A DNA stretch of 64,000 nt, taken from DATAGF01 sp963835685. GTDB taxonomy: Bacteria > Actinomycetota > Thermoleophilia > Miltoncostaeales > Miltoncostaeaceae. The notes below the pieces were generated by a model, which searched no databases, was not told the origin of the DNA, and saw nothing but the letters and a program-made list of their open reading frames with translations. Made by a program: the position numbers and the translations under genes. The stretch is taken from contig CAWIGI010000013.1 in NCBI GenBank assembly GCA_963835685.1, forward strand, positions 1 through 64,000. Reading direction: 5' to 3'. Shown here piece after piece: positions 11,236 to 20,146 of this stretch (position 1 is the stretch's first letter; each line of letters opens with the position of its first letter).

Positions 11236-12125
11236 GCGGCGTAGCCCACCGGGTGGGCGGAGACGCCGTGGCGGCGGTCGGCGGCGCGCGCGATCGCGCT
11301 CCACGGCAGGGCGGCCTCCCAGCGCGAGCGGGTGCGTGACGCGCAGGTTCTTCAGGACCTTGAAGCGGATGATGTCGGCGTGGCCGGGGCCGAAGCCGGT
11401 GATCACGCGGGCGGAAGCCGGCGCCGCGCCATGGCGTGGGCGAGCGTGCGCGGCTCGAAGAAGCTGACGTGGATCTCGGGGATCACGTAGCTCCAGTCGG
11501 CGAGCGCCCCGCGGTGGGCGGCGGCGTTGCCGGTCGTGAGGAAGAGCAGCCCGCCGGGCCGCAGCAGCGCGGCGCATGGCGCGCAGGAAGCCCATCGGGT
11601 CGGGCACGTGCTCGATCACCTCGATCGCGGTGACGACGTCGAAGCTGCCCGCGAGCGCCGTCGAGGTCCTCCTCGGCCGACGACCGGCACGCCCGCCTCG
11701 CGCAGCCGCTCGAGCGCCCAGCCCTCCTCGAGGCCCACGGCGTCGCAGCCGACGGCGTCGCGCGCGTAGCGCACCAGGCCGCCGGTGCCGCAGCCCGCGT
11801 CGAGCCAGCGCGTCGACGCGTCGAGGCGGCGCGAGCGCCGCGACCCGCGCGACGATCCCCCGCCACTCGTAGGCGCGCACGGTGCGCTCGGGGTTGGCCG
11901 CCTCGAAGGCGTAGTCGACCAGCGGGTCGGCGCCCTCGCCCGCGGTAGTAGGCGTCGGTGTAGACCAGCGCCGGGTCGGGCGGGTCGACCACGCGCGCGA
12001 AGCCGCAGGCGTCGCAGCGCAGCAGGCGGTAGGGGCCGGGGATGGCGCGCCCGACGGACCTGCCCGGCGTCGCGCGCGCGGGCCCCGCAGACCCGGCAGG
12101 CGCGGCGCTCGCCGTCGTCAACCAC
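11232..12125 (-). CDS. Methyltransferase with N-terminal zinc ribbon (frame-broken)
   Basis: The GTG at 12125 overlaps the transaldolase end. The N-terminus has a Cys pair RRACRVCGA and a second pair LLRCDACGFARVVDPPDPAL, the zinc-ribbon arrangement found in front of class I methyltransferases of sugar-biosynthesis clusters. SAM motif I is TRWLDAGCGTGGLVRYARDA with GCDAVGLEEG; then GSFDVVTAIEVIEHVPDPMG and FLRAMR. The C-terminus, read in a third frame, ends with GVSAHPVGYAA and a TGA at 11232 overlapping the next start. Frame changes near 12060, 11940, 11830, 11660 and 11415. Related proteins C- or N-methylate keto or amino sugars; the substrate here is not known. Confidence 0.75.
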
Positions 12126-12862
12126 TCACCTCGGCCGCCTCGAGCGTGAAGCCGGCCGACGCGGCGTCGTCGTGGAACATCTTCACCGTGTCGAGCGAGA
12201 ACTCGTCCAGGTCCTTGCCGAGCAGGTCGCAGCTTGCCGAGCAGGTCGTGGGTGACCGTGATGATGTGGCAGCCGATCTCCTCGGCCTGGGCGATGTTCA
12301 GCACCTCGCGCGGGCTGGCCCAGATCAGCTCGGCGGCCGGGGCGACCGCCATCGCCTCCAGCGACGTCGCGCATCAGCGGGATCGGGTCGCGCCCGGTGT
12401 CGGCGACGCGGCCGGCGAACACCGAGATGTTGCTCGGCGCGCCCCCGGCGAGCGCGCCCGCGACCTCCTCCACCTGGCGCGACGGTCATGAGCGCGGTCA
12501 CGTTCACCTGCACGCCGCCGGCCGAGAGGTCGCGGATGAGGTCGGTCATCGGCTCGGCGCGGGTGTTGGTGACCGGGATCTTCACGTAGACGTTCGGGCC
12601 CCAGGAGGCGATCTCGCGCGCCTGGGCGCCGCATGCCGTCGGCGTCGTCGGAGAACACCTCGAACGAGATCGGGCGGTCGGTGATCCGCTCCAGCACCTC
12701 GCGCGCGAAGGCCGCGTAGTCGGCGACGCCGGCCTTGCGCATGAGGGTCGGGTTGGTGGTGAAGCCCTTGATGTGCGGCTGCTCGGCCAGCCGCAGCAGG
12801 CTCTCCAGATCGGCGCCGTCGGCGAAGATCTTGGTGCGCATCGTCGTGAGGTCGAGGGTCAT
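12118..12862 (-). CDS. Transaldolase-family protein in heptose cluster (frame-broken)
   Basis: Class I aldolase of the transaldolase/fructose-6-phosphate aldolase family. An ATG at 12862 is preceded by a strong ribosome-binding site (GAGAGGAGG). Motifs: KIFADGADLESLLRLAEQPH, the signature GFTTNPTLMRKAGV, PISFEVFSDDADGM, and the Schiff-base lysine region WGPNVYVKIPVTNTRAEPM. Later segments are GVQVNVTALMTV, SNISVFAGRVADTGRDPIPL and EEIGCHIITVTHDLLGKL; it ends TLEAAEVSG at 12118. Frame changes near 12630, 12480, 12365 and 12232. Placed directly after gmhA-gmhB, it could supply sedoheptulose 7-phosphate for GmhA, an inference from context. The upstream gmhB reads into it without a stop; see the finding. 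Confidence 0.8.
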
Positions 12863-13477
12863 CGTGCCTCCTCTCCGAGGATGGTGGGCGGTCGCGGCGG
12901 CGACGATCCGCGCGGCCTCGAGGACGTCGCCGGCGCGCGCGTCGGCCTCGGCGCCGGCGCGGCGGTGGGACGAGCGCGGGTCCTCCACGAGCACCGTGCG
13001 CAGGCCGGCCGCGCGCCCGGCCTCGACGTCGACGTCGGAGTCGCCGATCAGCCACGAGCGGCCGAGGGCCGCCGCGTCGAGGCCCAGCGCGTCGGCGGCC
13101 TGGAGGATCAGCCCCGGCGCGGGCTTGCGGCAGTCGCAGGGCCGCCCGAGGTCGGGGTCGGTGCCGGCCGGGTGGTGGAAGCAGTAGCGCACCTCGTCGA
13201 CGGCGACGCCCTCGTCGTCCAGCAGCGCCATCACGGCGTCGTGGACCGCCGCGAGCGCCGCGAGGTCGGCCGTGCCCTTGGCCGCGCTCGGCTGGTTGGA
13301 GACCACCGCGATCGGGACGTCGAGCGTCCGCAGCAGGCGGATGGCCTCGGCCGCGCCCGGCGCGAGGGCGACGTCCTCGGGGCGGTAGGGCGACTCGTGG
13401 TCGCCGGTCGCGCGGTTCAGCACCAGCTCGTTGAGCACCCCGTCGCGGTCGAGGAAGACGGCCCGGTCGGCGCTCAT
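12859..13477 (-). CDS. gmhB: D-glycero-D-manno-heptose 1,7-bisphosphate 7-phosphatase (HAD-IIIA)
   Basis: Removes the 7-phosphate from heptose 1,7-bisphosphate, the step after the kinase. The reading frame is clean for about 200 residues from the ATG at 13477. HAD motif I AVFLDRDGVLNELVLNRATG, motif II IAVVSNQPSAAKGT, the zinc-loop cysteines in YCFHHPAGTDPDLGRPCDCR, and motif III/IV KPAPGLILQ and SWLIGDSDVDVEAGRAAGLR are all present; the DxDGV plus CxH/CxC zinc loop is diagnostic for GmhB. The ATG overlaps the gmhA stop (ATGA). As written the frame continues into the transaldolase; a one-base correction in the last codons gives a TGA at 12859 overlapping the transaldolase ATG, matching the junction style of the operon. 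Confidence 0.9.
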
Positions 13478-14124
13478 GTCGGCGACGAGGGGGCCTCGGC
13501 GCCGCTGTCGATGGTCTCCCAGGTGCCGGCCCGCATGGCCAGCGCCGGGTGCGACACCAGGAGGTGCCAGACGACCGCCTGGAAGGCCTCGGTGTGCGGC
13601 GTCAGCCGCTCGGGCGGCGCCCCGCGGACGACGATGCAGTGGTCGGCCAGCCGGGCGGTCTCGCCGTCGTCCTTGCCGACCACGCCGATCACCAGCGCCC
13701 CGACCTCGCCCGCCAGCTCCACGGCGTTCACCAGGCTCATGCTGATGTTGTGCTCGCGCGAGCCGCCGCCCACCGAGAAGACCAGCAGGGCGTCGCGGCC
13801 GCTCAGGCGCGAGCCGACCAGCCAGTGGCGGTAGGCCGTGTCCCAGCCCTCGTCGTTCACCCGGGCGGTGAGCTCGGAGACGTTGTCGCTCGGCGCGTAG
13901 CTCTCGATGTCGCAGATCTTGCGGAAGTCGTTGACGGCGTGGGACGCGTGGCCGGCGCCGCCGCCCGCGCCCAGGATGAAGAGGCGCCCGCCCGCCGCCC
14001 GCACGTCGGCCAGCGCCACCGCGATCGCGTCGATCGCGTCGGCGTCGAGGCGCTCGGCGATGGCGGCGGCCTCCTGCAGGTACTGCGCCGCGAAGGGCTC
14101 GGGCCGGAACTTGGGGAAGGGCAC
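13474..14124 (-). CDS. gmhA: Sedoheptulose 7-phosphate isomerase-like SIS-domain protein
   Basis: SIS-domain isomerase expected to convert sedoheptulose 7-phosphate to D-glycero-D-manno-heptose 7-phosphate, the entry step. The frame is intact. The GTG at 14124 is chosen because a TAGGTT hexamer ends 7 bases upstream; a TTG at 14133 is possible. N-terminus PFPKFRPEPFAAQYLQEAAA; phosphate-binding loop GRLFILGAGGGAGHASHAVN; DFRKICDIESYAPSDNVSEL; second loop LLVFSVGGGSREHNISMSL; C-terminal helix EAFQAVVWHLLVSHP. It leads the minus-strand chain gmhA-gmhB-transaldolase and onward, each gene overlapping the next by a few bases. Confidence 0.85.
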   Translation of the reverse strand: MPFPKFRPEPFAAQYLQEAAAIAERLDADAIDAIAVALADVRAAGGRLFILGAGGGAGHASHAVNDFRKICDIESYAPSDNVSELTARVNDEGWDTAYRHWLVGSRLSGRDALLVFSVGGGSREHNISMSLVNAVELAGEVGALVIGVVGKDDGETARLADHCIVVRGAPPERLTPHTEAFQAVVWHLLVSHPALAMRAGTWETIDSGAEAPSSPT

Positions 14125-14131
14125 CGGCAGC

Positions 14132-14137
14132 AACCTA
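14132..14137 (-). promoter_or_regulatory. Candidate -10 hexamer for the gmhA chain
   Basis: TAGGTT on the minus strand ends 7 bases before the GTG at 14124. This matches the TANNNT-plus-6-to-9-base pattern of other leading genes here and would give an essentially leaderless message for the 14-gene polysaccharide chain. No -35 match was needed or scored. Confidence 0.5.
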
Positions 14138-14169
14138 TACGAGCGGCGTCGGCGGCTCCCGGACGCGGG

Positions 14170-14175
14170 TAATCT
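14170..14175 (+). promoter_or_regulatory. Candidate -10 hexamer for the SDR gene
   Basis: TAATCT ends 7 bases before the GTG at 14183. It is divergent from the gmhA promoter; the two hexamers are about 35 bases apart, so the two units share a very short control region. Confidence 0.5.
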
Positions 14176-14182
14176 TCGCCCG

Positions 14183-15021
14183 GTGGCCGACCCCCAGCGC
14201 ATCGCCGTCGTCGGCGGCACCGGCGGCCTCGGGCGGGCGGTCGTCGACGCCCTCCTCGCGCGCGGGGACCGCGTGCTCGCGACCGGCCGCGACCCGGCGC
14301 GGCTGGAGGCCCTGGCGGACGCGGGGCGCTGGCGCTGCGCGCTCGACCTGGGCGACCCCGGCTGCGGGGCGGCCCTCGCCGCCGCGGCGCGAGCGGGGCT
14401 CGGCGACGCGCTGGACGGCCTCGTGCTCGCCGCCGGCCGCCTGGAGCCGATCGGGCCGACGCGGACGGTCGACCTCGGCGAGCTGGCCCGGACGCTCGAC
14501 GAGCACGTCCTCGGGGCGCTGCGGGTGGTGCAGGCCTGCGCGCCGCTGCTCGACGCCGCCCCGTCGCCCTCGGTGGTGCTCTTCTCGGGCGGCGGCGCGA
14601 CCGGCCCCTTCCCGCGCTACTCGGCCTACGCCCTCGCGAAGGTCGCCACCGTGCGCCTGGCCGAGAACCTCGCCGCCGAGGAGCCGGGCTGGCGGGTGAA
14701 CGCCGTCGCGCCCGGCTTCGTCGCGACCGGCATGCACGACACGACGCTCGCCGCCGGGCCGCGACGACGGTCGGGCCCTACTTCGAGGAGACCGAGCGCC
14801 GCCTGGGCGACGCGACCCCGCCCGAGGTGGCCGCCGAGCTGGTCGCCTTCCTGCTGAGCGACGCGGCGGCGGGGATCAGCGGGCGGCTGATCAGCGCCGT
14901 CTGGGACCCGTGGCGGGACGAGGCCGGCCGCGCGGTCCTGCGCGGGCCGAGCGACTTCGGGCGGCTGCGGCGCATCGACGCCCAGCGCCTCGCATTCGCA
15001 CGGGTGGTCCGCCCGCGATGA
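14183..15021 (+). CDS. Short-chain dehydrogenase/reductase (one frame break)
   Basis: Classical SDR oxidoreductase. The GTG at 14183 follows a TAATCT hexamer. Cofactor motif RIAVVGGTGGLGRAVVDALL, LVLAAGRLEPIGPT for the NAG position, serine region PSVVLFSGGGATGPFPR, and catalytic YxxxK in YSAYALAKVATVRLAENLAA. VNAVAPGFVATGMHDTTLA is the usual post-catalytic segment. Near 14762 one base appears missing; the rest continues as ETERRLGDATPPEVAAELVA and ISGRLISAVWDPWRDE to the stop at 15021. The tail WDPWRDEAGRAVLRG is common in SDRs of glycan clusters. Substrate unknown; it lies alone between two minus-strand polysaccharide units. Confidence 0.8.
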
Positions 15022-15072
15022 CTCGGTCCTCGCGTCGGCGAGGTCGCTCCATGACGCGCGAGGTGCCGTAGC

Positions 15073-15095
15073 TCCGCCCCCCGGTGTGGGGCGGA
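15073..15095. terminator. Hairpin between convergent genes (bidirectional terminator candidate)
   Basis: TCCGCCCC, a 7-base loop and GGGGCGGA form a perfect 8-base-pair GC stem between the convergent SDR (stop 15021) and FkbM-like gene (stop near 15177). No T-run follows on either side, as is common in very GC-rich genomes. Confidence 0.55.
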
Positions 15096-15176
15096 TGACC
15101 CTGGCCCCTGGAGCGAGGTGAAGTCTCGGCGCACGGACCGGCACGGCGTTCCTCAGGTCCGAACGGCCCGGCGAGA

Positions 15177-15859
15177 TCACTGCGCGGACTGAAGAAGCGC
15201 GTTGACCCGGCGAGGTCGGTGTGCACCGAGCCGGTAGCCCTTTCGACGCCGGGCGCCTGAAGCGCGCCCCAGGGACGCCCCGAAGTAGTCCGAGCCGTCC
15301 CAGTCGATCCCGCGGCTCGAGCGGCTGCACGAGCTCGGCCCGAGCCGAGGTGGCTGTTGTACTCGATGACGACCGACCGAGCGCGCGCGCGGCCTCGAGT
15401 GCGCGCCAGATCCAGTAGTCGATGCCGTCGACGTCGATCGACAGGACGTCGGGCTCGCGCGACGGCGCGTGGTCGGCGAGGAGCGCGTTGACGTTCTCCG
15501 GGCCCACCTCGGCCCGCACGGTCCGCACGCCGGGGTGGCCCTCGTAGCGGGCGTCGAGCAGGCGAAGAGGTCCGGGTCGGCCTCCATGAACAGCCCGGAC
15601 CAGCCGAGAACGCGGCGAGGAAGACGCAGTTGCCCTCGACGCCCGGTCTCGACGCCGAACTCGACGAAGGTGCGGCGCGCCGGTGCCGATGCGCCGGAGG
15701 ATCTCCTCGATCACGCCGTCCTCGCCGTTCTGGGAGAAGACGCGCAGCTCATACGGCGCAAGGTCGGGTGTCGGCGGGCGCGCCGGGCCCGTGCCCGTGG
15801 CTCGCGTAGCGGTCCGACAACGGCCGCCAGCGACGCGTAGACGAGCCGCGCGTCCGAGC

Positions 15860-15863
<4 letters not shown>
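15177..15863 (-). CDS. FkbM-family methyltransferase-like protein (frame-broken)
   Basis: The GTG at 15863 overlaps the gmd stop (GTGA). Recognisable pieces: YELRVFSQNGEDGVIEEILR near the N-terminus, then GHPGVRTVRAEVGPENVNAL, LLADHAPSREPDVLSIDVDG and GIDYWIWRALEAAR, which match the FkbM-type methyltransferases that accompany glycan clusters. The C-terminus is uncertain: one frame ends GVNALL-like then QSAQ at 15177, another reads on past it; a base correction near 15225 would restore the usual end. Frame changes near 15770, 15690, 15630, 15560 and 15350. Likely methylates a sugar hydroxyl of the exported polymer; inference. Confidence 0.6.
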
Positions 15864-16829
<966 letters not shown>

Positions 16830-16833
16830 CGGC

Positions 16834-17752
16834 TCACTCGCGGTCCTCGTCGACGACGCGCTCGCGCCACCAGTCGAGGGTGTCGGCCAGGGTCGTCTCG
16901 ATCGGGATCTCGGGCGTCCATCCGGTGTCGTCGCGCAGGCGCGCGGGGGAACCATAGAGGTCGGGTTGCTCCCCGGCCGGCGCAGGTCCTCGTCGGAGGT
17001 GAACGTCACGGGGATCCGCGCGAGGGGCGCCAGGCCCTCGACGAGGTCGCGCACCGGCCGCGAGCCGCCGCTGCACGCCAGGTAGACGGCGTCGGGGTCG
17101 CCGCGCTCGAGGATGAGGAGGTAGGCCCGCACCATGTCGCGGACGTCGGTGAAGTCGCGCCGGGTGTCGAGGTTGCCCACCCTCACCTCGACCCGCTCGC
17201 GGCCCTCGTGCTCGGCCTGCGGCGATCTGGCGGGCGACGTTGGGGAGCGACGAAGCGCGCGTCCTGCCCGGGCCCGATGTGGTTGAAGGCCCGCACGCGC
17301 AGCGCCGGCACGCCGTAGGACGCGCGGTACTGGGCGGCCGCGAGGTCGGCGGCCGCCTTCGATGCGCCGTAGGGCGACAGGGGCCGCAGGGGCGTCTCGG
17401 GGCCGACCGGCAGATCATCCTGCGCCACCCGCCCGTAGATCTCCCCGCTCGAGACGATCAGCGCGCGAACCTCCGGCGTGCCGGCGCGCAGGGCCTCGAG
17501 GAGCGCCAGGGTTCCGCCGAGGTTGACGTCCCACGTCCCGAGCGGGTCGGCGAACGAGCCCCCGACCGACGAGACGCCCGCCAGGTGCGCGACCGCGTCG
17601 GGAGCGACCTCGCGCAGGGCGCCCGCCAGGGCCGCGCCGTCCCGGACGTCGACCCCCCGGTCGAGCCCGTGGACCTCGTGTCCCAGCGCGGCGGCGCAGG
17701 AGGTGAGGTGGCGGCCGGCGAACCCGGTTGCGCCGGTGATGAGCAGCCGCAC
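16834..17752 (-). CDS. rmd: GDP-4-dehydro-6-deoxymannose reductase-like SDR (frame-broken)
   Basis: NAD(P)H-dependent extended SDR reducing the Gmd product, most likely to GDP-D-rhamnose. The GTG at 17752 starts MRLLITGATGFAGRHLTSC. AVAHLAGVSSVGGSFADP and ALIVSSGEIYGRVAQDDLPV (serine region), then PLSPYGASKAAADLAAAQYR (YxxxK) and RAFNHIGPGQDARFVAPQ, the hallmark of the Rmd group. After a break near 17235 the frame continues RVGNLDTRRDFTDVRDMVRA and YLACSGGSRPVRDLVEGLAP. Another break near 16975 leads to TGWTPEIPIETTLADTLDWW. It could instead make GDP-6-deoxytalose; sequence alone cannot decide. Coupled with gmd, 4 bases upstream of its start. Confidence 0.85.
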
Positions 17753-17761
17753 GAGGCCGTG

Positions 17762-17767
17762 AGGCTA
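17762..17767 (-). promoter_or_regulatory. Candidate -10 hexamer for rmd-gmd-fkbM
   Basis: TAGCCT on the minus strand ends 9 bases before the GTG at 17752, giving a leader of at most a few bases. Confidence 0.45.
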
Positions 17768-17835
17768 GCAATGGTGCGGTGAGGGAAATGTGCGGGATCT
17801 TGGGAGGCGGGTTGCCGTCGCGAGCGGGGGGCCAC

Positions 17836-17841
17836 TACTGT
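17836..17841 (+). promoter_or_regulatory. Candidate -10 hexamer for the small anchored protein
   Basis: TACTGT ends 6 bases before the ATG at 17848, consistent with a leaderless message. Confidence 0.45.
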
Positions 17842-17847
17842 CGGCGG

Positions 17848-18282
17848 ATGCCCGTCGTACGCAGGCTCCTGGCCGTCTGCGCGCTCGCCCTTGCCGTCGC
17901 CCTGGCGCTCGCCCCGCCCGCCGCGGCCGCGACGCCGATCGAGATCTACACGGACTTCGTGGTCAACGGGAAGATCACGGGCGACTACGCCTTCGACGAC
18001 CTGGTGGCCGCGCTCGCCGAGGCCAACGGCGACCCCTTCTACGCGAGCTTCGCCGGCGCCGTCGAGGACAAGCTCGACGCCGACTACCTCGGACGGTCCC
18101 CCGGCGAGGGCTCGGCCGACCTGAGCGGCGCGGCGGGCTCGGCGAGCTCCGGGCTGCCCGTCCCGAGGACGCCCGACCAGAGCGGCGACCCCCCATGGCC
18201 GTTCCTCGCGCTGGCGGCCCTGGCCGGCGCGCTGGTGGTGAGCGGCGCGGGCTCCTCGATCTACCGGCGCGCCCGGCGCTGA
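17848..18282 (+). CDS. Secreted, C-terminally anchored small protein of unknown function
   Basis: 144 residues. The N-terminus RRLLAVCALALAVALALAPP followed by AAAATP is a classic signal peptide with an AxA site. The mature part (about residues 32-80) is acidic and helical: IEIYTDFVVNGKITGDYAFD, DLVAALAEANGDPFYASFAG. A Ser/Gly/Pro-rich linker leads to one hydrophobic span (PFLALAALAGALVVSGAG) and a basic end RRARR. The topology is thus outside domain, one C-terminal helix, short inside tail. I do not recognise the family. It is divergent from rmd and upstream of the malic enzyme. Confidence 0.75.
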   Translation: MPVVRRLLAVCALALAVALALAPPAAAATPIEIYTDFVVNGKITGDYAFDDLVAALAEANGDPFYASFAGAVEDKLDADYLGRSPGEGSADLSGAAGSASSGLPVPRTPDQSGDPPWPFLALAALAGALVVSGAGSSIYRRARR

Positions 18283-18362
18283 GGCGCGACCCGACTCGCG
18301 AAGGCCGCGTACGGCTTCCGCGGTGCCGCGTCGTCCGTCCGGCATCCCGGAGGTCGCCCCGC

Positions 18363-19784
18363 ATGTCGCACGCCAACTACAGCCTGACCATCCGCGCCGT
18401 CATCCCGGCGAGGGTCGGGATGCTCGGCCAGGCGATGGCCGCGATCAGCGACGCGGAGGGCCAGATCGGCGGGGTCGACATCGTCCGCTCGGCCAAGGAG
18501 ACGGTGACGCGCGACATCACGGTGCTCGCCCGCGACGAGGCCCACGGCGAGCGGATCCGCGCCGCCCTCGAGGCCGTCGAGGGGGTGGGCGTCGAGTCGG
18601 TGAACGACCGGGTCTTCCTCTCGCACCAGGGCGGCGTGGTCGGCATGCAGAACCGCGCCCCGCTGACCAGCCGCGACGACCTGTCGATGGCCTACACGCC
18701 CGGCGTGGCCCGCGTGTGCATGGCGATCCACCACGACTTCGAGCAGGCCTGGGACTACACGATCAAGGGCAACAGCGTGATGGTCGTGAGCGACGGCAGC
18801 TCGGTCGTGGGCCAGGGCGACCTCGGCCCCGAGGCCTCGCTGCCCGCGCTCGAGGCCAAGTGCGCCTTCATGCGCAAGCTCGCCGGCATCGACGCCTTCC
18901 CGCTGCCGGTCAACCTGCGCGACCCGGCCGAGATCGCCGAGGCCGTGGCCCTCTGCTCGTCGGTGTTCGCGGGCATCCACCTCAGCGACATCGCCGCGCC
19001 GCGCTGCTTCGAGGTCCAGCGCCTGCTGGACGAGCGCCTCGACATCCCGGTGTTCCACGAGGACCAGCAGGGCACCGCCGCGGCCGTGCTGGCGGCGCTC
19101 ACGAACGGCCTGGCGGTGGCCGGCACGAGCCTCTCCGACGCCACCGTGGTGGTCGCCGGGCTGGGCCCGGGGGGCCAGGCCGTCGTGCGGCTGCTGGTCG
19201 CCGCCGGCGCCGGCGACGTGATCGCGTGCGACTCGCAGGGGGCGGTGCACCCGGAGCGCGACGACGCGGGCGGCGACCTGGCCTGGATCGCCGAGAGCAC
19301 CAACGCGTCGGGGCGCCGCGGCGACGCCGCCGCGCTCGTCGAGGGGGCCCACGCGTTCGTCGGGCTCTCGGCCCCCGGGGCGCTCTCGGCCGACGACGTG
19401 CGGCGCATGGCGCCGGACCCCGTCGTGCTCGCGCTGGCCATGCCCGACCCGGAGATCCTCCCCGAGGAGGCCGCCGGCGTGGCGCGCGTCTACGCCACCG
19501 GCCGCCCGGACGTGCCGAACCAGATCAACTCCGGGCTGGCCTCGCCCGGCATCTGGCGCGGGGCGCTCGACTGCCGCGCCACCGAGATCAACCAGGCGAT
19601 GACCCTCGCCGCCGCGACGGCGATCGCCGAGACGGCGGTCGCGGAGACCGGGCCGAGCGCGTTCAACGTCGTGCCCTCGATCTTCGACCAGCGCCTCGTG
19701 CCGAACGTCGCCGCCGCCGTGCGGGCCGCCGCCGAGGCGACCGGCGTGGCGCGGGCCACGGGCAGCGCGGCGGTCGCCTCGTAG
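18363..19784 (+). CDS. NAD(P)-dependent malic enzyme with N-terminal ACT domain
   Basis: Oxidative decarboxylation of malate to pyruvate in the cytosol. The ATG at 18363 has GGAGG a few bases upstream. Residues 1-80 form an ACT regulatory domain (SLTIRAVIPARVGMLGQAMA with GGVDIVRSAKETVTRDITV). The catalytic part follows: DLSMAYTPGVARVCMAI with the general-acid tyrosine, VVGQGDLGPEASLPALEAKC with the lysine, DIAAPRCFEVQRLL, the metal-site stretch IPVFHEDQQGTAAAVLAAL, Rossmann VVVAGLGPGGQAVVRLL, and RPDVPNQINSGLASPGIWRG near the end. 473 residues, a single intact frame. The ACT domain suggests allosteric control by an amino acid or similar ligand. Confidence 0.92.
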   Translation: MSHANYSLTIRAVIPARVGMLGQAMAAISDAEGQIGGVDIVRSAKETVTRDITVLARDEAHGERIRAALEAVEGVGVESVNDRVFLSHQGGVVGMQNRAPLTSRDDLSMAYTPGVARVCMAIHHDFEQAWDYTIKGNSVMVVSDGSSVVGQGDLGPEASLPALEAKCAFMRKLAGIDAFPLPVNLRDPAEIAEAVALCSSVFAGIHLSDIAAPRCFEVQRLLDERLDIPVFHEDQQGTAAAVLAALTNGLAVAGTSLSDATVVVAGLGPGGQAVVRLLVAAGAGDVIACDSQGAVHPERDDAGGDLAWIAESTNASGRRGDAAALVEGAHAFVGLSAPGALSADDVRRMAPDPVVLALAMPDPEILPEEAAGVARVYATGRPDVPNQINSGLASPGIWRGALDCRATEINQAMTLAAATAIAETAVAETGPSAFNVVPSIFDQRLVPNVAAAVRAAAEATGVARATGSAAVAS

Positions 19785-19785
19785 G

Positions 19786-19807
19786 CGATAGCGCGGCATG
19801 CTATCGT
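19786..19807 (+). promoter_or_regulatory. Inverted repeat overlapping -10 of the RHH antitoxin
   Basis: CGATAGC (19786-19792), 7-base spacer, GCTATCG (19800-19806): perfect 7-base arms. The right arm contains the TATCGT hexamer (19802-19807), which ends 7 bases before the ATG at 19815. A repressor bound here would cover the promoter, as expected for autoregulation by an RHH antitoxin. Confidence 0.6.
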
Positions 19808-19814
19808 CGCACGC

Positions 19815-20126
19815 ATGCGGCAGATCCTCGCCCGCGTCGACGACGACCTCCACGCGCGCCTGAAGGCCCGCGCGGCCGCCGAGGGGCGGTCGATGAACGA
19901 GCTGATGGTCGAGGCGCTGCGGCGCCAGCTCGACGCCGGCGACAACCCGCGCGCCCGTCTGCGAGCCCGGCTCGCCGCCCGCGGCATGCTGGCCGAGCCG
20001 AGCACTCCGCCCCCGACCTCCGGGCTCAGCCGCGAGGAGGGCCGCGCGCTCGCGATCGAGGAGCTGCGGGGCGCAGGAGACGCCGTCCTCGAGGCGCTCG
20101 AGTGGAGCCGGGGGCCGAAAGGCTGA
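19815..20126 (+). CDS. Ribbon-helix-helix antitoxin (FitA/VapB-like)
   Basis: 103 residues. The N-terminus RQILARVDDDLHARLKARAA followed by AEGRSMNELMVEALRRQLDA is the beta strand-helix-helix of Arc/CopG-type DNA-binding antitoxins. The C-terminal half (PPPTSGLSREEGRALAIEEL) would wrap the toxin. It is followed in the same frame by a PIN-domain reading frame, giving the usual antitoxin-toxin order. It should repress its own promoter through the inverted repeat just upstream. Confidence 0.85.
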   Translation: MRQILARVDDDLHARLKARAAAEGRSMNELMVEALRRQLDAGDNPRARLRARLAARGMLAEPSTPPPTSGLSREEGRALAIEELRGAGDAVLEALEWSRGPKG

Positions 20127-20146
20127 CCGACGCGGCCCGGGAAGCA

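Noticed and set aside
15022..15176. Extension of the FkbM-like gene into the region past 15177
   Set aside because: A GC hairpin terminator at 15073-15095 and the convergent SDR end make a gene end near 15177 more likely, though an indel leaves this open.
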